Shown here: positions 43,682-53,308 of the stretch, one piece after another
How the letters are laid out: every line of letters begins with the position of its first letter
Numbering within the stretch: the first letter of the stretch is position 1
Assembly (NCBI GenBank): GCA_002482645.1
Contig: DLGJ01000012.1
Coordinates: forward strand, 1 to 64,000
DNA from: Hyphomicrobiaceae bacterium UBA7697
Lineage (GTDB): Bacteria; Pseudomonadota; Alphaproteobacteria; Rhizobiales; Methyloligellaceae
Reading direction: 5' to 3'
Length of the DNA: 64,000 bases
The notes under the pieces: model-generated
The model's database searches: none
What the model saw: only the letters and a program-made list of their open reading frames with translations
What the model was told of the DNA's origin: nothing
Position numbers and translations under genes: made by a program

Positions 43682-46186
43682 ATGCTGATGTTGCGTTCCA
43701 TCCTTCTGCTCGTCGCGGCCTGCGCGGCCTTATGCCTATCGGCGCCGCGCGGCGCATTTGCTCAGGACGCGGTGCCCCCGGGGACGGCGTCGCCCATAGA
43801 GCCAGCTGCGTCGGAAGCGCCGGAGTCCGAAGCTACGGCCGCCGCCGAGGCGGAGTCGAAAGAGGCGATTCTCAAGGACAAGACGATCAAGGCCTTCGCC
43901 GATGCGCTCGACACGTGGGAGGCCGAAATCAAGGCGCACGAGGCGGCGATCGCGGCCGAAACCACGTCCGAGGCCGATTTGCGGAAGATCCCCGAACAGC
44001 TCGAGGACTTGCGGGAGTCGATCGTGGAGCAACGCGGACCCGTTGGGGCGAAGCTCCAGGATGCGCGCGAGCGGCTGGCGAGGCTCGGCCCTCCGCCGGC
44101 GGAAGGTGCGCCGAAAGAGAGCGAGGAGGTCGCCGCCCAACGGAAGCGCCTGGAAGCGGAAGTCGCCGCCATCGATGGACGGCTCAAGCGGGCGGACATT
44201 CTGTTCCTGCGCGCCAATCAGTTGACGAACGCGGCCAACAACGAACGCCGCCAACGCTTTATGGATGCGCTGTTCGAACCCGTTCCGAACTTCTACTCCT
44301 ATGTGTTGCCAAACGCGTTCAAGCGGCTGCCGCGACAACTCACCGCCTATGTCTCCGAGGGAGAGAGCCGGTGGTCCCTCCTTTGGGATAAAGGCATCAT
44401 CGCCGTTATCCTGATTTTCGCCGCCCCCATCGCCGGCTATGCGCTGGCCCGGCGCTTCATATCGAATATGGCCGCGCGCGCCGATGCCAGGCAACGTGCC
44501 GCGAATCCCGACGACCCGACGTTGCAAGAGCGGGGTGCCTGGGCCCTGCGGCTAACGGTGCGAAGCTCGCTTCCGTATTGGGTAGGGCTGCTCGTCCTCT
44601 ACCTGGCCGCGGTGGCTACGGGGATGACGTATCCCTCAGCAGACGGATTTCTCACGAAGGCTCTGCTTGCGATGGCATGGGCCGTGTATCTTGTGTTTCT
44701 CGTCCGGCATTCTCTCGTTCCAGATGATAAGCTTTGGCAGGTTGTGCCCGCGCATGGCCGTGCCGCCTGGCGTGTCGCGATTCTGCTCTGGACGCTGATT
44801 GCCGTCTGGTTGCTCGACGTGTTGCTCGCGTTTGCCGACACGATCGTTTTCACGTCGTACCAAGTCTCGATCCTGCGGTCGGCCTTCTTCGCGCTGCTCT
44901 ATGCGCTGCTCGGCACCGTCATCTTGATCTTGCGGACGATCCAGACCGGTCCCGTCATGCGCAAGGACGGCTTGCGCGGTTGGCGAGCTTGGTTGTATTC
45001 CATCGCGGCCATCGCCTCGGGTGTGGTCTTCTTCGCCGTAATCCTCGGCTACGAGTCTTTGGCTCGTTTCATCGGCATGCATGCGGTTTCGACCGCAGGG
45101 GTGATCTGGGCGATGTATCTGCTCCATCTCGCCGCCGAATCCATTTCCAGCGTCAGCGTCATCTCCGGCCAAACCCTGGACGAAGGCGTCGACGAGGAGG
45201 AAGAGAGGGACGCGCCGTCGCTGCTGACGATCCGCATCATCGTCAGCCTGCTCCTCGACATCACCATCCTGGCCGTCGGCATCACGATCTTGCTGCTCTT
45301 GTGGCGTTTCGATTGGGTCGAGGTGCGCAGCTGGATCCAAGCGGCGTTCTTCGGATTCCAATTCGGCAATCTCCACATCTCGCTTCAATCCGTGCTCATT
45401 GCGCTTGGCGTGTTCGCGGTCGGTCTTCTGCTGACGCGTTTCGTGCAGCGCTGGGTCGCCGAACGTGTCTTCGCGGGCCGGCATAGCGAGTCCGGGCTGC
45501 ACGAATCCATCAAGATCGGTATCGGCTATCTCGGCTTCGTCCTGGCGGCGCTGGCGGGCGTTTCCTATCTCGGCTTCGACTTTTCAAACATCGCGATCGT
45601 CGCCGGTGCTTTGTCCGTCGGTATCGGTTTCGGTCTCCAGAGCATCTTCAACAATTTCATCTCGGGGCTCATCTTGCTCGTCGAACGGCCCATCAAGGCC
45701 GGCGACTATATCGAGGTCGGCGGGCTTGAGGGTACGGTCAAAAAGATCAGTGTACGTTCGACCGAGATCGAAACCGTTCACCGGCGCTCGGTGATCATTC
45801 CGAACGCCACGCTCATCACCGATCCCGTGGTGAACTGGATGCATCTCGATAGGAGTTGCCGTCTCGATATCCCCATCGGCGTCGATTACGATACGGATGT
45901 GGAGCGCTTGCGCTCGACGCTGCTCCGCGTGGCCGAGCGCTATCGCGGCGTGTTGAGGTCGCCGCCTCCAATCGTGTATTTCGCGGGATTCGGCGACTCG
46001 TCGCTCGATTTCGAGCTCCGCGTGTTCCTGCGCGACGTGGGAGTTCGCCTGAAAACGTTGAGCGACCTCCGTTTCGCGATTCTCGAAGCGCTTCGCGAAG
46101 AGGGCATCAGCATTCCGTTCCCGCAACGCGACGTTCACATCAAAGGCGGCCCCGCGCCCGAGGAGAGTGCTTCGGACCCTCAGTGA
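43682..46186 (+). CDS. large MscS-family mechanosensitive channel (DUF3772 type)
   Basis: Inner-membrane channel of 834 residues. A signal peptide (1-27) is followed by a periplasmic coiled-coil-rich region (about 55-215, the DUF3772 part). About eleven membrane segments then lead to the C-terminal MscS pore helix IAIVAGALSVGIGFGLQSIFNNFISG (about 640-665) and the beta domain beginning LVERPIKAGDYIEVGGLEG. The pore helix has the Gly/Ala pattern of MscS. It should open on membrane tension to release solutes during osmotic downshock. An acidic loop (DEGVDEEEERD) lies between helices. Confidence 0.95.
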   Translation: MLMLRSILLLVAACAALCLSAPRGAFAQDAVPPGTASPIEPAASEAPESEATAAAEAESKEAILKDKTIKAFADALDTWEAEIKAHEAAIAAETTSEADLRKIPEQLEDLRESIVEQRGPVGAKLQDARERLARLGPPPAEGAPKESEEVAAQRKRLEAEVAAIDGRLKRADILFLRANQLTNAANNERRQRFMDALFEPVPNFYSYVLPNAFKRLPRQLTAYVSEGESRWSLLWDKGIIAVILIFAAPIAGYALARRFISNMAARADARQRAANPDDPTLQERGAWALRLTVRSSLPYWVGLLVLYLAAVATGMTYPSADGFLTKALLAMAWAVYLVFLVRHSLVPDDKLWQVVPAHGRAAWRVAILLWTLIAVWLLDVLLAFADTIVFTSYQVSILRSAFFALLYALLGTVILILRTIQTGPVMRKDGLRGWRAWLYSIAAIASGVVFFAVILGYESLARFIGMHAVSTAGVIWAMYLLHLAAESISSVSVISGQTLDEGVDEEEERDAPSLLTIRIIVSLLLDITILAVGITILLLLWRFDWVEVRSWIQAAFFGFQFGNLHISLQSVLIALGVFAVGLLLTRFVQRWVAERVFAGRHSESGLHESIKIGIGYLGFVLAALAGVSYLGFDFSNIAIVAGALSVGIGFGLQSIFNNFISGLILLVERPIKAGDYIEVGGLEGTVKKISVRSTEIETVHRRSVIIPNATLITDPVVNWMHLDRSCRLDIPIGVDYDTDVERLRSTLLRVAERYRGVLRSPPPIVYFAGFGDSSLDFELRVFLRDVGVRLKTLSDLRFAILEALREEGISIPFPQRDVHIKGGPAPEESASDPQ

Positions 46187-46215
46187 GGGTTTCTCGAGAC
46201 CCGGCCTGCGTTCGG

Positions 46216-47853
46216 CTATTCGCGGACGAAAGTGCCGAGGCCGGTGCGGTCGTAGAAGTCGAGCACGACCTTTTGCGCCTTGCCGTCATCCCCAGACGCA
46301 AAGATCGCCCCGGCGAGCCCGTTGGCGTTCTCGCCGATGGTTTCGAAGCTGAACGTGTCGCCGTCGAAGTGGGTGAGGGCGAATTCGGCCGGTGCCGCTT
46401 CCGGTCCGAGGGTCATCGACAAGGCGCCCTCCGTTGCCGTGACCGTGAGCGGCCCATAATAGGAATTGCCGTAGGTTCCGGCGTAGGATTCGAGCGCGCG
46501 CGCCGGATTCGGCGCCGCGGGCCGCTGGGTGTAGTCCACTTCCGGAGCCTCCGCCGCCGCCATCTGCTCGAAAATGCCGCCGACAAAGCCGATCCAATCG
46601 ACGGTCTGCTTGCCGTTCTGCGCCACGTCGAAGAAGGCGGCGGCGATCCCCTCCGGCACGCCGATAGGTTGCCCGTTGGTCAGCACGGCGATGCCGAGGT
46701 CCTCGCCAGGCATGAAGGCGACATAGGTCGCGGTCCCGAGCTCAAAGGCGCCGGAATGGCCGATCCGTGCCCGGCCTTCGTCGTCATAGGTCACGTTCCA
46801 GCCATAGCCATAGAAGCCTGCACGGCCTTCCGGCGAACGGGCCGGAGCGGAGATCGTCTGGGGCACGTGGCTTGGTGCCAGCGCGCCGGCCTTGACGATC
46901 TCCTTGCCGTCGAGCGTGCCGTCGCCGAGCTGGAGCCGCAGGAAGCGCAGCACGTCGTTGAGCGACGCGCTCGCCCCGCCGGCGGGAGCCTCGGCGTCCG
47001 GGTTGCGGTCGAACTTGGCGGCCCAGGTTCCGTCCTTCCGGCGCACATGGATGCGCGCGCGGTCCGGGTTGGCGAGGTAGTCCGCGTGGCGGTAGCTCGC
47101 GCTGGTCATCCCGGCAGGCTTGAAGAGTGCGTCTTCGGCGATCTCTTCCCAACCCTTTCCGGAGGCCGCGGCGGCGGCGATGGCCCCGGCGGTGTAGCCG
47201 AAATTGCTGTAGTGATACGTGCTGCGAAACGGATCCAACGGCTGCTGGTCGATATGGGACAGGATGTAGTCCCGGTCGAAGCCTAGATCCTCCAGGAGGT
47301 CTCCCGAGCTGGTGCGCAGACCGCTGCGATGGGACAGCAAATCGCCGATCGTGGCGTTCTCGGTGACGTAAGGGTCCTTGAGCGCGAAGGCTGGATTGTA
47401 CGACTTCGCCGTGCCGGTCCAGCCGACCGTGCCGTCACCGACGAGTTTGGCCACGACGGTGGCCGCGATGGGTTTGGACACCGATGCAAGCAGGAACACC
47501 GTGTCCGGGTCTATGGCGCCGGGCTTTCCGGCCTCGCGGACGCCGAAGCCCTTGGCGTAGATGACTTCGTCCTTGTGGACAACGCCGACGGCGATTCCGG
47601 GCACGCCCGTCCTTTTCATGGCGTCGGCGACGGTCCCGTCGAGCGCCGCCGCCGCCCGCGTCACGTCCGCTTCGGTCAAAAGCGGCGGGACGGGCGACAC
47701 CGGCGCCTTGAGGAGCGGCTTGGCGGCGTCCTCGGCGGATCCGGGCGTTACGGGCAGAGCGAAGGCGGCGCTCGCCACGGCGATGGCCGTGAGGATGGCC
47801 AGGCGCCGTGGGCGCGAAACGGGTCCGTCTCGAAGGGCGGCAAGGTCAATCAT
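46216..47853 (-). CDS. serine hydrolase of the beta-lactamase/PBP family
   Basis: Exported protein of 545 residues with an N-terminal hydrophobic signal (about 17-40). The penicillin-binding fold is clear: SVSKP (SxxK) in FLLASVSKPIAATV, Tyr-Ser-Asn (YSN) in TYHYSNFGYTAGA, and HSG in ARIGHSGAFELG. A C-terminal lipocalin-like domain (about 430-545) is typical of class C-like esterases or peptidases. It could be a D-aminopeptidase, esterase or beta-lactamase; the motif alone does not decide. Its start overlaps the upstream gene by eight bases, so the two are cotranscribed. Confidence 0.9.
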   Translation of the reverse strand: MIDLAALRDGPVSRPRRLAILTAIAVASAAFALPVTPGSAEDAAKPLLKAPVSPVPPLLTEADVTRAAAALDGTVADAMKRTGVPGIAVGVVHKDEVIYAKGFGVREAGKPGAIDPDTVFLLASVSKPIAATVVAKLVGDGTVGWTGTAKSYNPAFALKDPYVTENATIGDLLSHRSGLRTSSGDLLEDLGFDRDYILSHIDQQPLDPFRSTYHYSNFGYTAGAIAAAAASGKGWEEIAEDALFKPAGMTSASYRHADYLANPDRARIHVRRKDGTWAAKFDRNPDAEAPAGGASASLNDVLRFLRLQLGDGTLDGKEIVKAGALAPSHVPQTISAPARSPEGRAGFYGYGWNVTYDDEGRARIGHSGAFELGTATYVAFMPGEDLGIAVLTNGQPIGVPEGIAAAFFDVAQNGKQTVDWIGFVGGIFEQMAAAEAPEVDYTQRPAAPNPARALESYAGTYGNSYYGPLTVTATEGALSMTLGPEAAPAEFALTHFDGDTFSFETIGENANGLAGAIFASGDDGKAQKVVLDFYDRTGLGTFVRE

Positions 47854-48406
47854 CTGTACTCTCCGGTTCGGGTAGCGGCGGCAGTTCGATCCGCTTTCCC
47901 CTGATGGTGACGGTGGTGAGGCTGGGGGCGTGCGTCAGCGCGTCAGCCGCTTGCCCTTCGGCGCTCAACGGCAGGAAGCCGAGCTTGCCCGCGAGTTCGA
48001 GCGTTTCCGTTTCCGGCAGGAAGTGCCCTGTCATGTCGATCCGCGCGATCTGTCCTTCGTCGCCTTCGGCATCCGGATAGGTGAAATCGAGCATCGTCGC
48101 GGTCAGCCGGACCGCGCCGTCCTCGTCCGCGCCGTCGCAGCGCCATGTGCCCGCGCTGTTGCCGAACGGGCGGCTGTCCATCGCCGCGCCGGTCTCGTCG
48201 GAGTCGAAACGGAGCACGTGGCCGCCATTCGTCAAGATCAGGAGGCTCGCGCTCGTTCCGGTCCTGCCGTTGTTGTCCAGCGCGTTTCGGGTGAGGAAAG
48301 TGCCCACGGCGTTGCCGCAGGCTCCGCCGATCTCAGCCGCCGCGGAGACCGGCATTAGCATGGCCGCAACCGCGAGTGCCGCATAGGCGGCTCCATTCGC
48401 GTTCAT
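47846..48406 (-). CDS. secreted protein of unknown function
   Basis: Protein of 186 residues with a signal peptide (residues 1-24, SAAAE). The mature part has two Cys (GGACGN and GTWRCDG) placed to form a disulphide, and beta-rich segments such as LLILTNGGHVLRFDSDETG. The C-terminus is Pro/Glu-rich and ends in ESTDD. The ATG at 48406 directly starts the signal peptide; the frame upstream to 48496 lacks coding character. It precedes and overlaps the serine-hydrolase gene, which suggests a joint role. I do not recognise the family. Confidence 0.72.
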   Translation of the reverse strand: MNANGAAYAALAVAAMLMPVSAAAEIGGACGNAVGTFLTRNALDNNGRTGTSASLLILTNGGHVLRFDSDETGAAMDSRPFGNSAGTWRCDGADEDGAVRLTATMLDFTYPDAEGDEGQIARIDMTGHFLPETETLELAGKLGFLPLSAEGQAADALTHAPSLTTVTIRGKRIELPPLPEPESTDD

Positions 48407-48505
48407 GGTCGTCTCCCTTGGCTCGCGTCTTCGATTTCCAAAGTATCGTACCGATGGCGTGCCCCCAAGCGGTCTTGGCCGGCGCGTCGCTCTCATGCCG
48501 AAGGG

Positions 48506-49564
48506 TTAACGTCTTGGCTGGGACCGCCGCCGATATTGGAACGGAGATTGGCCCATCCAGCGCGTGAAGGCCCGGGTGAAGTTGGCGTGTTCCGAGTAGC
48601 CGAGCGCCAGCGCCACTTCGGTGATGGTCAGAGTCGTCTCGGACAACAACTCTTTGGCGCGCCTGGAGCGAATGCGATCCAGAAGGTCACGATAGTTGAG
48701 ACCTTCTGCGCTGAGGCTGCGTTGCAGCGTTCTGGAACTAACTCCGGCCAACTCCGCTGTCCCTACCAGGTCGGTCTTGCCTTCCATGAGCCGCAGCATC
48801 GCAAGCGCCACGATCGAGCGAAGCGGATCGCTGAAGTGTTGCACGGGGTCTTCGACCGTAAGGTCGGACAGCGTGATGCGCGATTGCTGCCAAGTACACG
48901 GCGCCGTCAGACATGCCGCAGGCATGGCGATTCCAACAGCGCCCGTGCCGAAGCGAACCGGCGCGGGCAACCGCGTTTCGATCTCGCGCGCATCCGCATC
49001 CCGCGGATAGTTCAGTTCGAACCAAGCCGGACGCCAATGCGCACCGAGGAAAAGCTGTAGGAAATACAGCATTGGGTAGAGAAGATGGTCGGAGTGCTGG
49101 ATGTTCGCGACGTTGAGTCGTTGCGGGTAGTGGCGCAGAACCGCGAATGTCTCTTCGCGCTCCAGCGCGACGACGGATCTGGTTTGCTGGAAGCCCACGG
49201 AATCACATATGCGGAATATCGCTTCGCCGAGCGTCGCTCCACAGGCACAGTACTCGGACCACAGACCGAAACTTGGAAAGGCCATCCCTTGGCCTACGCT
49301 CAGGCCGAATTCCCTCGCGCCGACATGGCGGGCAGCGCGTTCGAAAACTCCCAGCATGGCCGTGTGCGGGACAAAGAGATTGGTTTGCTCCGCCGCCGTC
49401 AGGCTGAGGCCTTCCGAATGAAATGCATGGTGCAGAGCTTGCTCGCCCGCGTGTTTGGCAACGAGCTTCGGCAGCGGACCAAGCCCAGTCGTCCGCGTTA
49501 CCGGCACTATTCGGCGTTTGGCCAAATTCGCCCCCTCAAGCCATTCTCGCGCGATGGCACGCAA
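48506..49564 (-). CDS. AraC-family transcriptional regulator (copy A)
   Basis: Regulator of 352 residues with an N-terminal Arabinose_bd-type domain (about 20-210) and a C-terminal pair of helix-turn-helix motifs. The second HTH is marked by LTITEVALALGYSEHANFTRAF (22 residues; key residues Gly, Tyr, Ser, Phe, Ala) and GQSPFQYRR. It belongs to the OruR/ArgR-like AraC subgroup, which often controls amino-acid or fatty-acid catabolism. A paralogue of the same design lies 133 bases away on the same strand. The target genes are not obvious. Confidence 0.92.
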   Translation of the reverse strand: MRAIAREWLEGANLAKRRIVPVTRTTGLGPLPKLVAKHAGEQALHHAFHSEGLSLTAAEQTNLFVPHTAMLGVFERAARHVGAREFGLSVGQGMAFPSFGLWSEYCACGATLGEAIFRICDSVGFQQTRSVVALEREETFAVLRHYPQRLNVANIQHSDHLLYPMLYFLQLFLGAHWRPAWFELNYPRDADAREIETRLPAPVRFGTGAVGIAMPAACLTAPCTWQQSRITLSDLTVEDPVQHFSDPLRSIVALAMLRLMEGKTDLVGTAELAGVSSRTLQRSLSAEGLNYRDLLDRIRSRRAKELLSETTLTITEVALALGYSEHANFTRAFTRWMGQSPFQYRRRSQPRR

Positions 49565-49697
49565 AGTGCGAATGCACAGATAATGCTGCAGGCGGCTGAT
49601 TTGAATAGGCCGTGACGTCTAAATGGCTTGTTCTCGCCCGTCCGTCCGACCGTGCGCAATCGTGCAAAGGCGATCCTCCGTGGCGGAACACGGCGGC

Positions 49698-50735
49698 CTA
49701 ATGGGACCGCCGGCGGAAATGGAGAGGTGACAGGCCGGTCCAGCGGCTGAAAGCGCGGGTGAAGTTGGCGTGCTCCGAGTAGCCGAGCGTCAACGCCACC
49801 TGGGTAATCGTCAAATCGGTGTCCTTGAGCAGCGCTTGGGCTCTGTTCAAGCGGACCTGTTCCACAAGGCCGCGATAGTTCAGCCCGTCGCGGCTGAGAA
49901 CGCGTTGAAGCGTTCGAACGCTAATACCAGCCATTTGGGCGGCGCCGTCGATATCGGTTCGGCCGTCCATCAGCCGCAAGGTCGCGATGGCCAAGATCGA
50001 TCGCAGCGGTTCGTCGCAATTTTCCCGGATATCTTCGGCCTTGACGTCGATAAGGGTTATCCGGCGCGACGAATTCCGGGGCGGTCCCTCTCGGACCAAA
50101 TACTCGATGGGGATCGCCATCCCCATTGCAGGGCGTCCGTAACGCACCGGGGCGGGCAACGCTTGCTCGATGATGTGCGCGTCCGCATCGCGTCGATAGT
50201 CCACTTCGAACCAGGCCGGGGTCCAGTCCGCTCCCAGGAAGTACCGGACGGAAGCGAGCATTGGGTAAATGACATGGTCCGTATGGTGGACGCCGTGACC
50301 TTGGCACGGATGCCAATAGCGCCACACGGCGTATTGACCCTCGCGGTGCAGCCCAAATTTCGCGCCACTTTGGTGGAAGCGGACCGTTTTGCCGGCCCGT
50401 TCGATGCCCTCGCGAAGTGTCGGCGCCTGCATGCTGTATTGGACCCACAGGCCGAAACCGTCCTGTTGCATGCGCTCGCCGACCCGCAAGCCAAAGTCCC
50501 TCCGGCCAACGCTCCGCGCCGCCCTTTGGAACACGGCCATCATGGCCGGTAAGGGAACATAGAGTTTCGGGTCGTCCAGAATGGCGAGTGAAAGACCTTC
50601 CGATTGGAAGGCGTTGTGAAGCGCACGCTCGCTTTCCCATTCAACCAGCATTTCCGGCAATGGGCCGAAGCCGATCGTGCGTGTCAGCGGAACAATCGAT
50701 GATGCGGGCTTCGTCCGCACGAAATCAAGTGCCAT
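49698..50735 (-). CDS. AraC-family transcriptional regulator (copy B)
   Basis: Regulator of 345 residues and paralogue of the downstream gene. Both share VPLTRTIGFGPLP near the N-terminus, the AFQSEGLSLA and FGLWVQYS regions, and a nearly identical DNA-binding end (TITQVALTLGYSEHANFTRA, then GLSPLHFRRR). The ligand domains are diverged, so the two probably read different signals at similar DNA sites. The unit starts here and runs into copy A. The 387-base region upstream separates it from the divergent SET-domain gene. Confidence 0.92.
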   Translation of the reverse strand: MALDFVRTKPASSIVPLTRTIGFGPLPEMLVEWESERALHNAFQSEGLSLAILDDPKLYVPLPAMMAVFQRAARSVGRRDFGLRVGERMQQDGFGLWVQYSMQAPTLREGIERAGKTVRFHQSGAKFGLHREGQYAVWRYWHPCQGHGVHHTDHVIYPMLASVRYFLGADWTPAWFEVDYRRDADAHIIEQALPAPVRYGRPAMGMAIPIEYLVREGPPRNSSRRITLIDVKAEDIRENCDEPLRSILAIATLRLMDGRTDIDGAAQMAGISVRTLQRVLSRDGLNYRGLVEQVRLNRAQALLKDTDLTITQVALTLGYSEHANFTRAFSRWTGLSPLHFRRRSH

Positions 50736-51122
50736 GGGCGTGTACGAAATCGATTAAAGACCAATCCGGCTTTTTACGTGTGGACCGAACTTGGCGCAAT
50801 CCACAACAATAGCGCACGCATCGCCACCGGCAGGCAAAGCTGGCGATCTCCTTGCAGGCTCGCCGTGCTGCGGATGTCCACTCCGTAGCGGCCGAAGGGC
50901 GGATGACGCGCAGTCTTCTTGGGACTTGCGAAAGCGGATGGAGGGGAGCCGGCGCTGTAATAGCCATGGTGCTTGTGCCCGGTCCGCGGCCGATAAGCCT
51001 TGACCCTGTTGCCGGCCTGCCGCGCGTTGCGATAAGACCTTCCTCGAGACGGTCATGCGTGCAACTCGGGAACGTACCGGCCGGTCTCGTTTTCCTTCCA
51101 CATGCGGGCACCAAGCAAAGAT
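50736..51122. other. 387-bp divergent region between AraC and SET-domain genes
   Basis: No supported gene. It must hold the promoter of the AraC pair and of the SET-domain gene. I see no convincing palindrome. Confidence 0.45.
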
Positions 51123-51584
51123 ATGACGAAATCGAAGTATAGACCCGGCGGGTTCGATCTCGCCGTCAAAAAGGCGCGTGCCGGCCGGGGGCTTTTCGCG
51201 CGCGAGGACATTCCCAAGGGCGTGTGCGTCATCGAGTATGTGGGCCGGACGCTTTCGAAAGACGAAGAGTATACGAGCCGCAGCCGCTATTTGTTCGAGG
51301 TCACCAAGAACAAGACCATCGACGGATGGGATAAGCGCAACACGGCGCGCTACATCAATCATTCCTGCAAGCCGAACTGCGAAGTCGAAATCCACAAGAA
51401 GCGGATCTTCGTCCTGTCCAAGCGGAAGATCGAGGCGGGCGAGGAACTCGGCTACGACTATGGCAAGTCCTATTTCGACTCCTTCATCAAACCGATCGGC
51501 TGCCGCTGTCTGAAATGCATGTCGGAAAAGGCCTGGACGAAGCTGCAGGCCAAACAACTCAAGAAAAAGACGCAAAAGGCTTGA
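51123..51584 (+). CDS. bacterial SET-domain protein (putative protein lysine methyltransferase)
   Basis: Protein of 153 residues with a complete minimal SET domain: GRGLFAREDIPKGVCVIEYVG (21 residues at about 21-41; Gly-Arg-Gly start), RYINHSCKPNCEVE (the S-adenosylmethionine/pseudoknot NHSC motif) and GEELGYDYG. A post-SET-like CRCLKCMSEKAW follows, with three Cys for zinc. Such domains are mostly eukaryotic histone methyltransferases; bacterial examples exist, and their substrates are largely unknown. The ATG at 51123 is near the fold. The 3' end overlaps the convergent oxidoreductase gene by 26 bases. Confidence 0.92.
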   Translation: MTKSKYRPGGFDLAVKKARAGRGLFAREDIPKGVCVIEYVGRTLSKDEEYTSRSRYLFEVTKNKTIDGWDKRNTARYINHSCKPNCEVEIHKKRIFVLSKRKIEAGEELGYDYGKSYFDSFIKPIGCRCLKCMSEKAWTKLQAKQLKKKTQKA

Positions 51585-53190
51585 GGTCGTTCAGGATCGC
51601 CCGGGCCGCGTTGTGACCCGGCGCACCGGTCACGCCGCCGCCGGGATGGGCGCCCGATCCGCAATGATAGAGCCCTTCGACGGGGCCACGATAGGCCGCA
51701 TAGCCCATCGCGGGACGCGCGCAGAAGAGCTGATTGAGCGTCAACTGCCCGTGAAAGATGTCGCCACCGGTGAGGCCGAACTCCCGTTCCAGATCGAGCG
51801 GGCTCAACGTTTGGCGGGCCACCACGCTGTCTGAGAAACCCGGCGCGTAGCGGTCGACCGTCGCGATCATCACATCGGCAACCTCGTCACGGGCTTCGTC
51901 CCAAGAGCGTCCACAGGGCAATTCCGGCGCCACGTGTTGGCAGAACAGGCTGGCGACATGCGCGCCTTGCGGCGCCAGCGTGGAATCGAGGGTCGAGGGG
52001 ATCAGCATCTCGACGACCGGTTCGCGGCTCCAGCCGTGTTCGCGCGCGTCGCGATAGGCGCGGTCCATATAGGCAAGGCTGGGGGCGATGACGATGCCGG
52101 CGCCGTGATGGTCGCCGGCGCCTGGCAGCGCTTTGAAGCCGGGCAGCTTCGAGAGCGCGACATTCATGCGGAATGTGCCCGAGCCGTACTTGAAATTGTC
52201 GATGCGCGTCAGGAAGGCGGGCGGCACCGCCTCTTGCGGCATAAGCTCCCGGTAGAGCCGCTTGAGCGTCATGTTCGCGGCAACCGCGCGGGCTCTAACG
52301 GTCCGCCCTCCTTGGAGCACGACGCCCGTGGCGCGCCCGCGCTCGATTAGGATCTCGGCGATCTCAGCGTTTGTTTCGATGTCGGCGCCGTGGCTACGCG
52401 CGGCGTTGGCGATGGCCTCGGATATGGCGCCCATGCCGCCGATCGCATGGCCCCACAGCCCCTTCTTGCCGTTCACCTCGCCGAAGGCGTGATGCAGCAG
52501 GACATAGGCGGTCCCCGGCTCGTAGGGGCTCGCATAGGTTCCGACAATCGAATCGAAGCCGAGCAGTGCCTTGACCGGCTCGCTCTCGAACCAGCGGCCG
52601 AGAAAATCGCTGGCCGAGAGGGTGAAGAGGTCCAGCAGGTCTTGCTGCCCGTCGAGCCCGAGCCGGTTCAGCGTCCTGCCGAGTGCGGCGGCGCGGACGA
52701 GTTCGCGCAACGCGGCGAGCCCGAACCCTTCCGTCGCGTTTGGCGGCGCGCGCAAGACGAGCACGCGAAGCGTATCGGCGATGCGCTCGAGATGGGCGCA
52801 ATAGTCCCCATAGCGTTCGGCATCGCGCTTGCTGAACTTGGCGAACTCGTGCGCGGTGCGGCCCTCGCCGGTGAGGAGATAACCGCCGTCGGGCAGAGGC
52901 AGGAAGTTCATCGCGGGCCGCCCGACAATCGTGAGGCCGTGACGGTACAGATCGAGATCTTCGATCACTTTGGGATTGAGCAGGCTCACCGTGTAGGAGC
53001 AGACGGAATTACGGAAGCCGGGATGGAATTCTTCCGTCACGGCCGCGCCGCCGACGATGCCGCGCCGCTCGAGCACCTTCACCTTGAGCCCGGCGCGCGC
53101 GAGATAGGCGGCGCACACCAACCCGTTATGTCCGCCGCCGGCGATCAGAACGTCATTGCTGTCGGCGGAATTGGTGGCTTTAGCTGACAT
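51559..53190 (-). CDS. phytoene-desaturase-like FAD oxidoreductase
   Basis: Flavoprotein of 543 residues in the amine-oxidase/CrtI superfamily. The N-terminal FAD site is VLIAGGGHNGLVCAAYLARAG, followed by VLERRGIVGGAAVTEEF. The C-terminal FAD motif is GLYHCGSGAHPGGGVTGAPG. This matches the non-carotenoid group often annotated as 'phytoene desaturase family', related to human PYROXD2. No carotenoid gene is nearby, so a carotenoid role is not supported. Reaction and substrate are unknown. The ribosome site is weak. It converges with the SET-domain gene. Confidence 0.9.
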   Translation of the reverse strand: MSAKATNSADSNDVLIAGGGHNGLVCAAYLARAGLKVKVLERRGIVGGAAVTEEFHPGFRNSVCSYTVSLLNPKVIEDLDLYRHGLTIVGRPAMNFLPLPDGGYLLTGEGRTAHEFAKFSKRDAERYGDYCAHLERIADTLRVLVLRAPPNATEGFGLAALRELVRAAALGRTLNRLGLDGQQDLLDLFTLSASDFLGRWFESEPVKALLGFDSIVGTYASPYEPGTAYVLLHHAFGEVNGKKGLWGHAIGGMGAISEAIANAARSHGADIETNAEIAEILIERGRATGVVLQGGRTVRARAVAANMTLKRLYRELMPQEAVPPAFLTRIDNFKYGSGTFRMNVALSKLPGFKALPGAGDHHGAGIVIAPSLAYMDRAYRDAREHGWSREPVVEMLIPSTLDSTLAPQGAHVASLFCQHVAPELPCGRSWDEARDEVADVMIATVDRYAPGFSDSVVARQTLSPLDLEREFGLTGGDIFHGQLTLNQLFCARPAMGYAAYRGPVEGLYHCGSGAHPGGGVTGAPGHNAARAILNDLKPFASFS

Positions 53191-53308
53191 CTAAGCGAGC
53201 GAGTCCTCATGCCATCGTGCGAGAAGGGCTTATATCGGGCACGGTGTCTATCTTAGCGCGGAGGCGCCGCCCAGAACGAGCCATGGAGGACGTCCCGAGA
53301 GGGAAACG

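Noticed and set aside
51559..53190. Carotenoid biosynthesis gene
   Set aside because: The protein is CrtI-like, but no other carotenoid gene is nearby and the motifs match the general oxidoreductase group.
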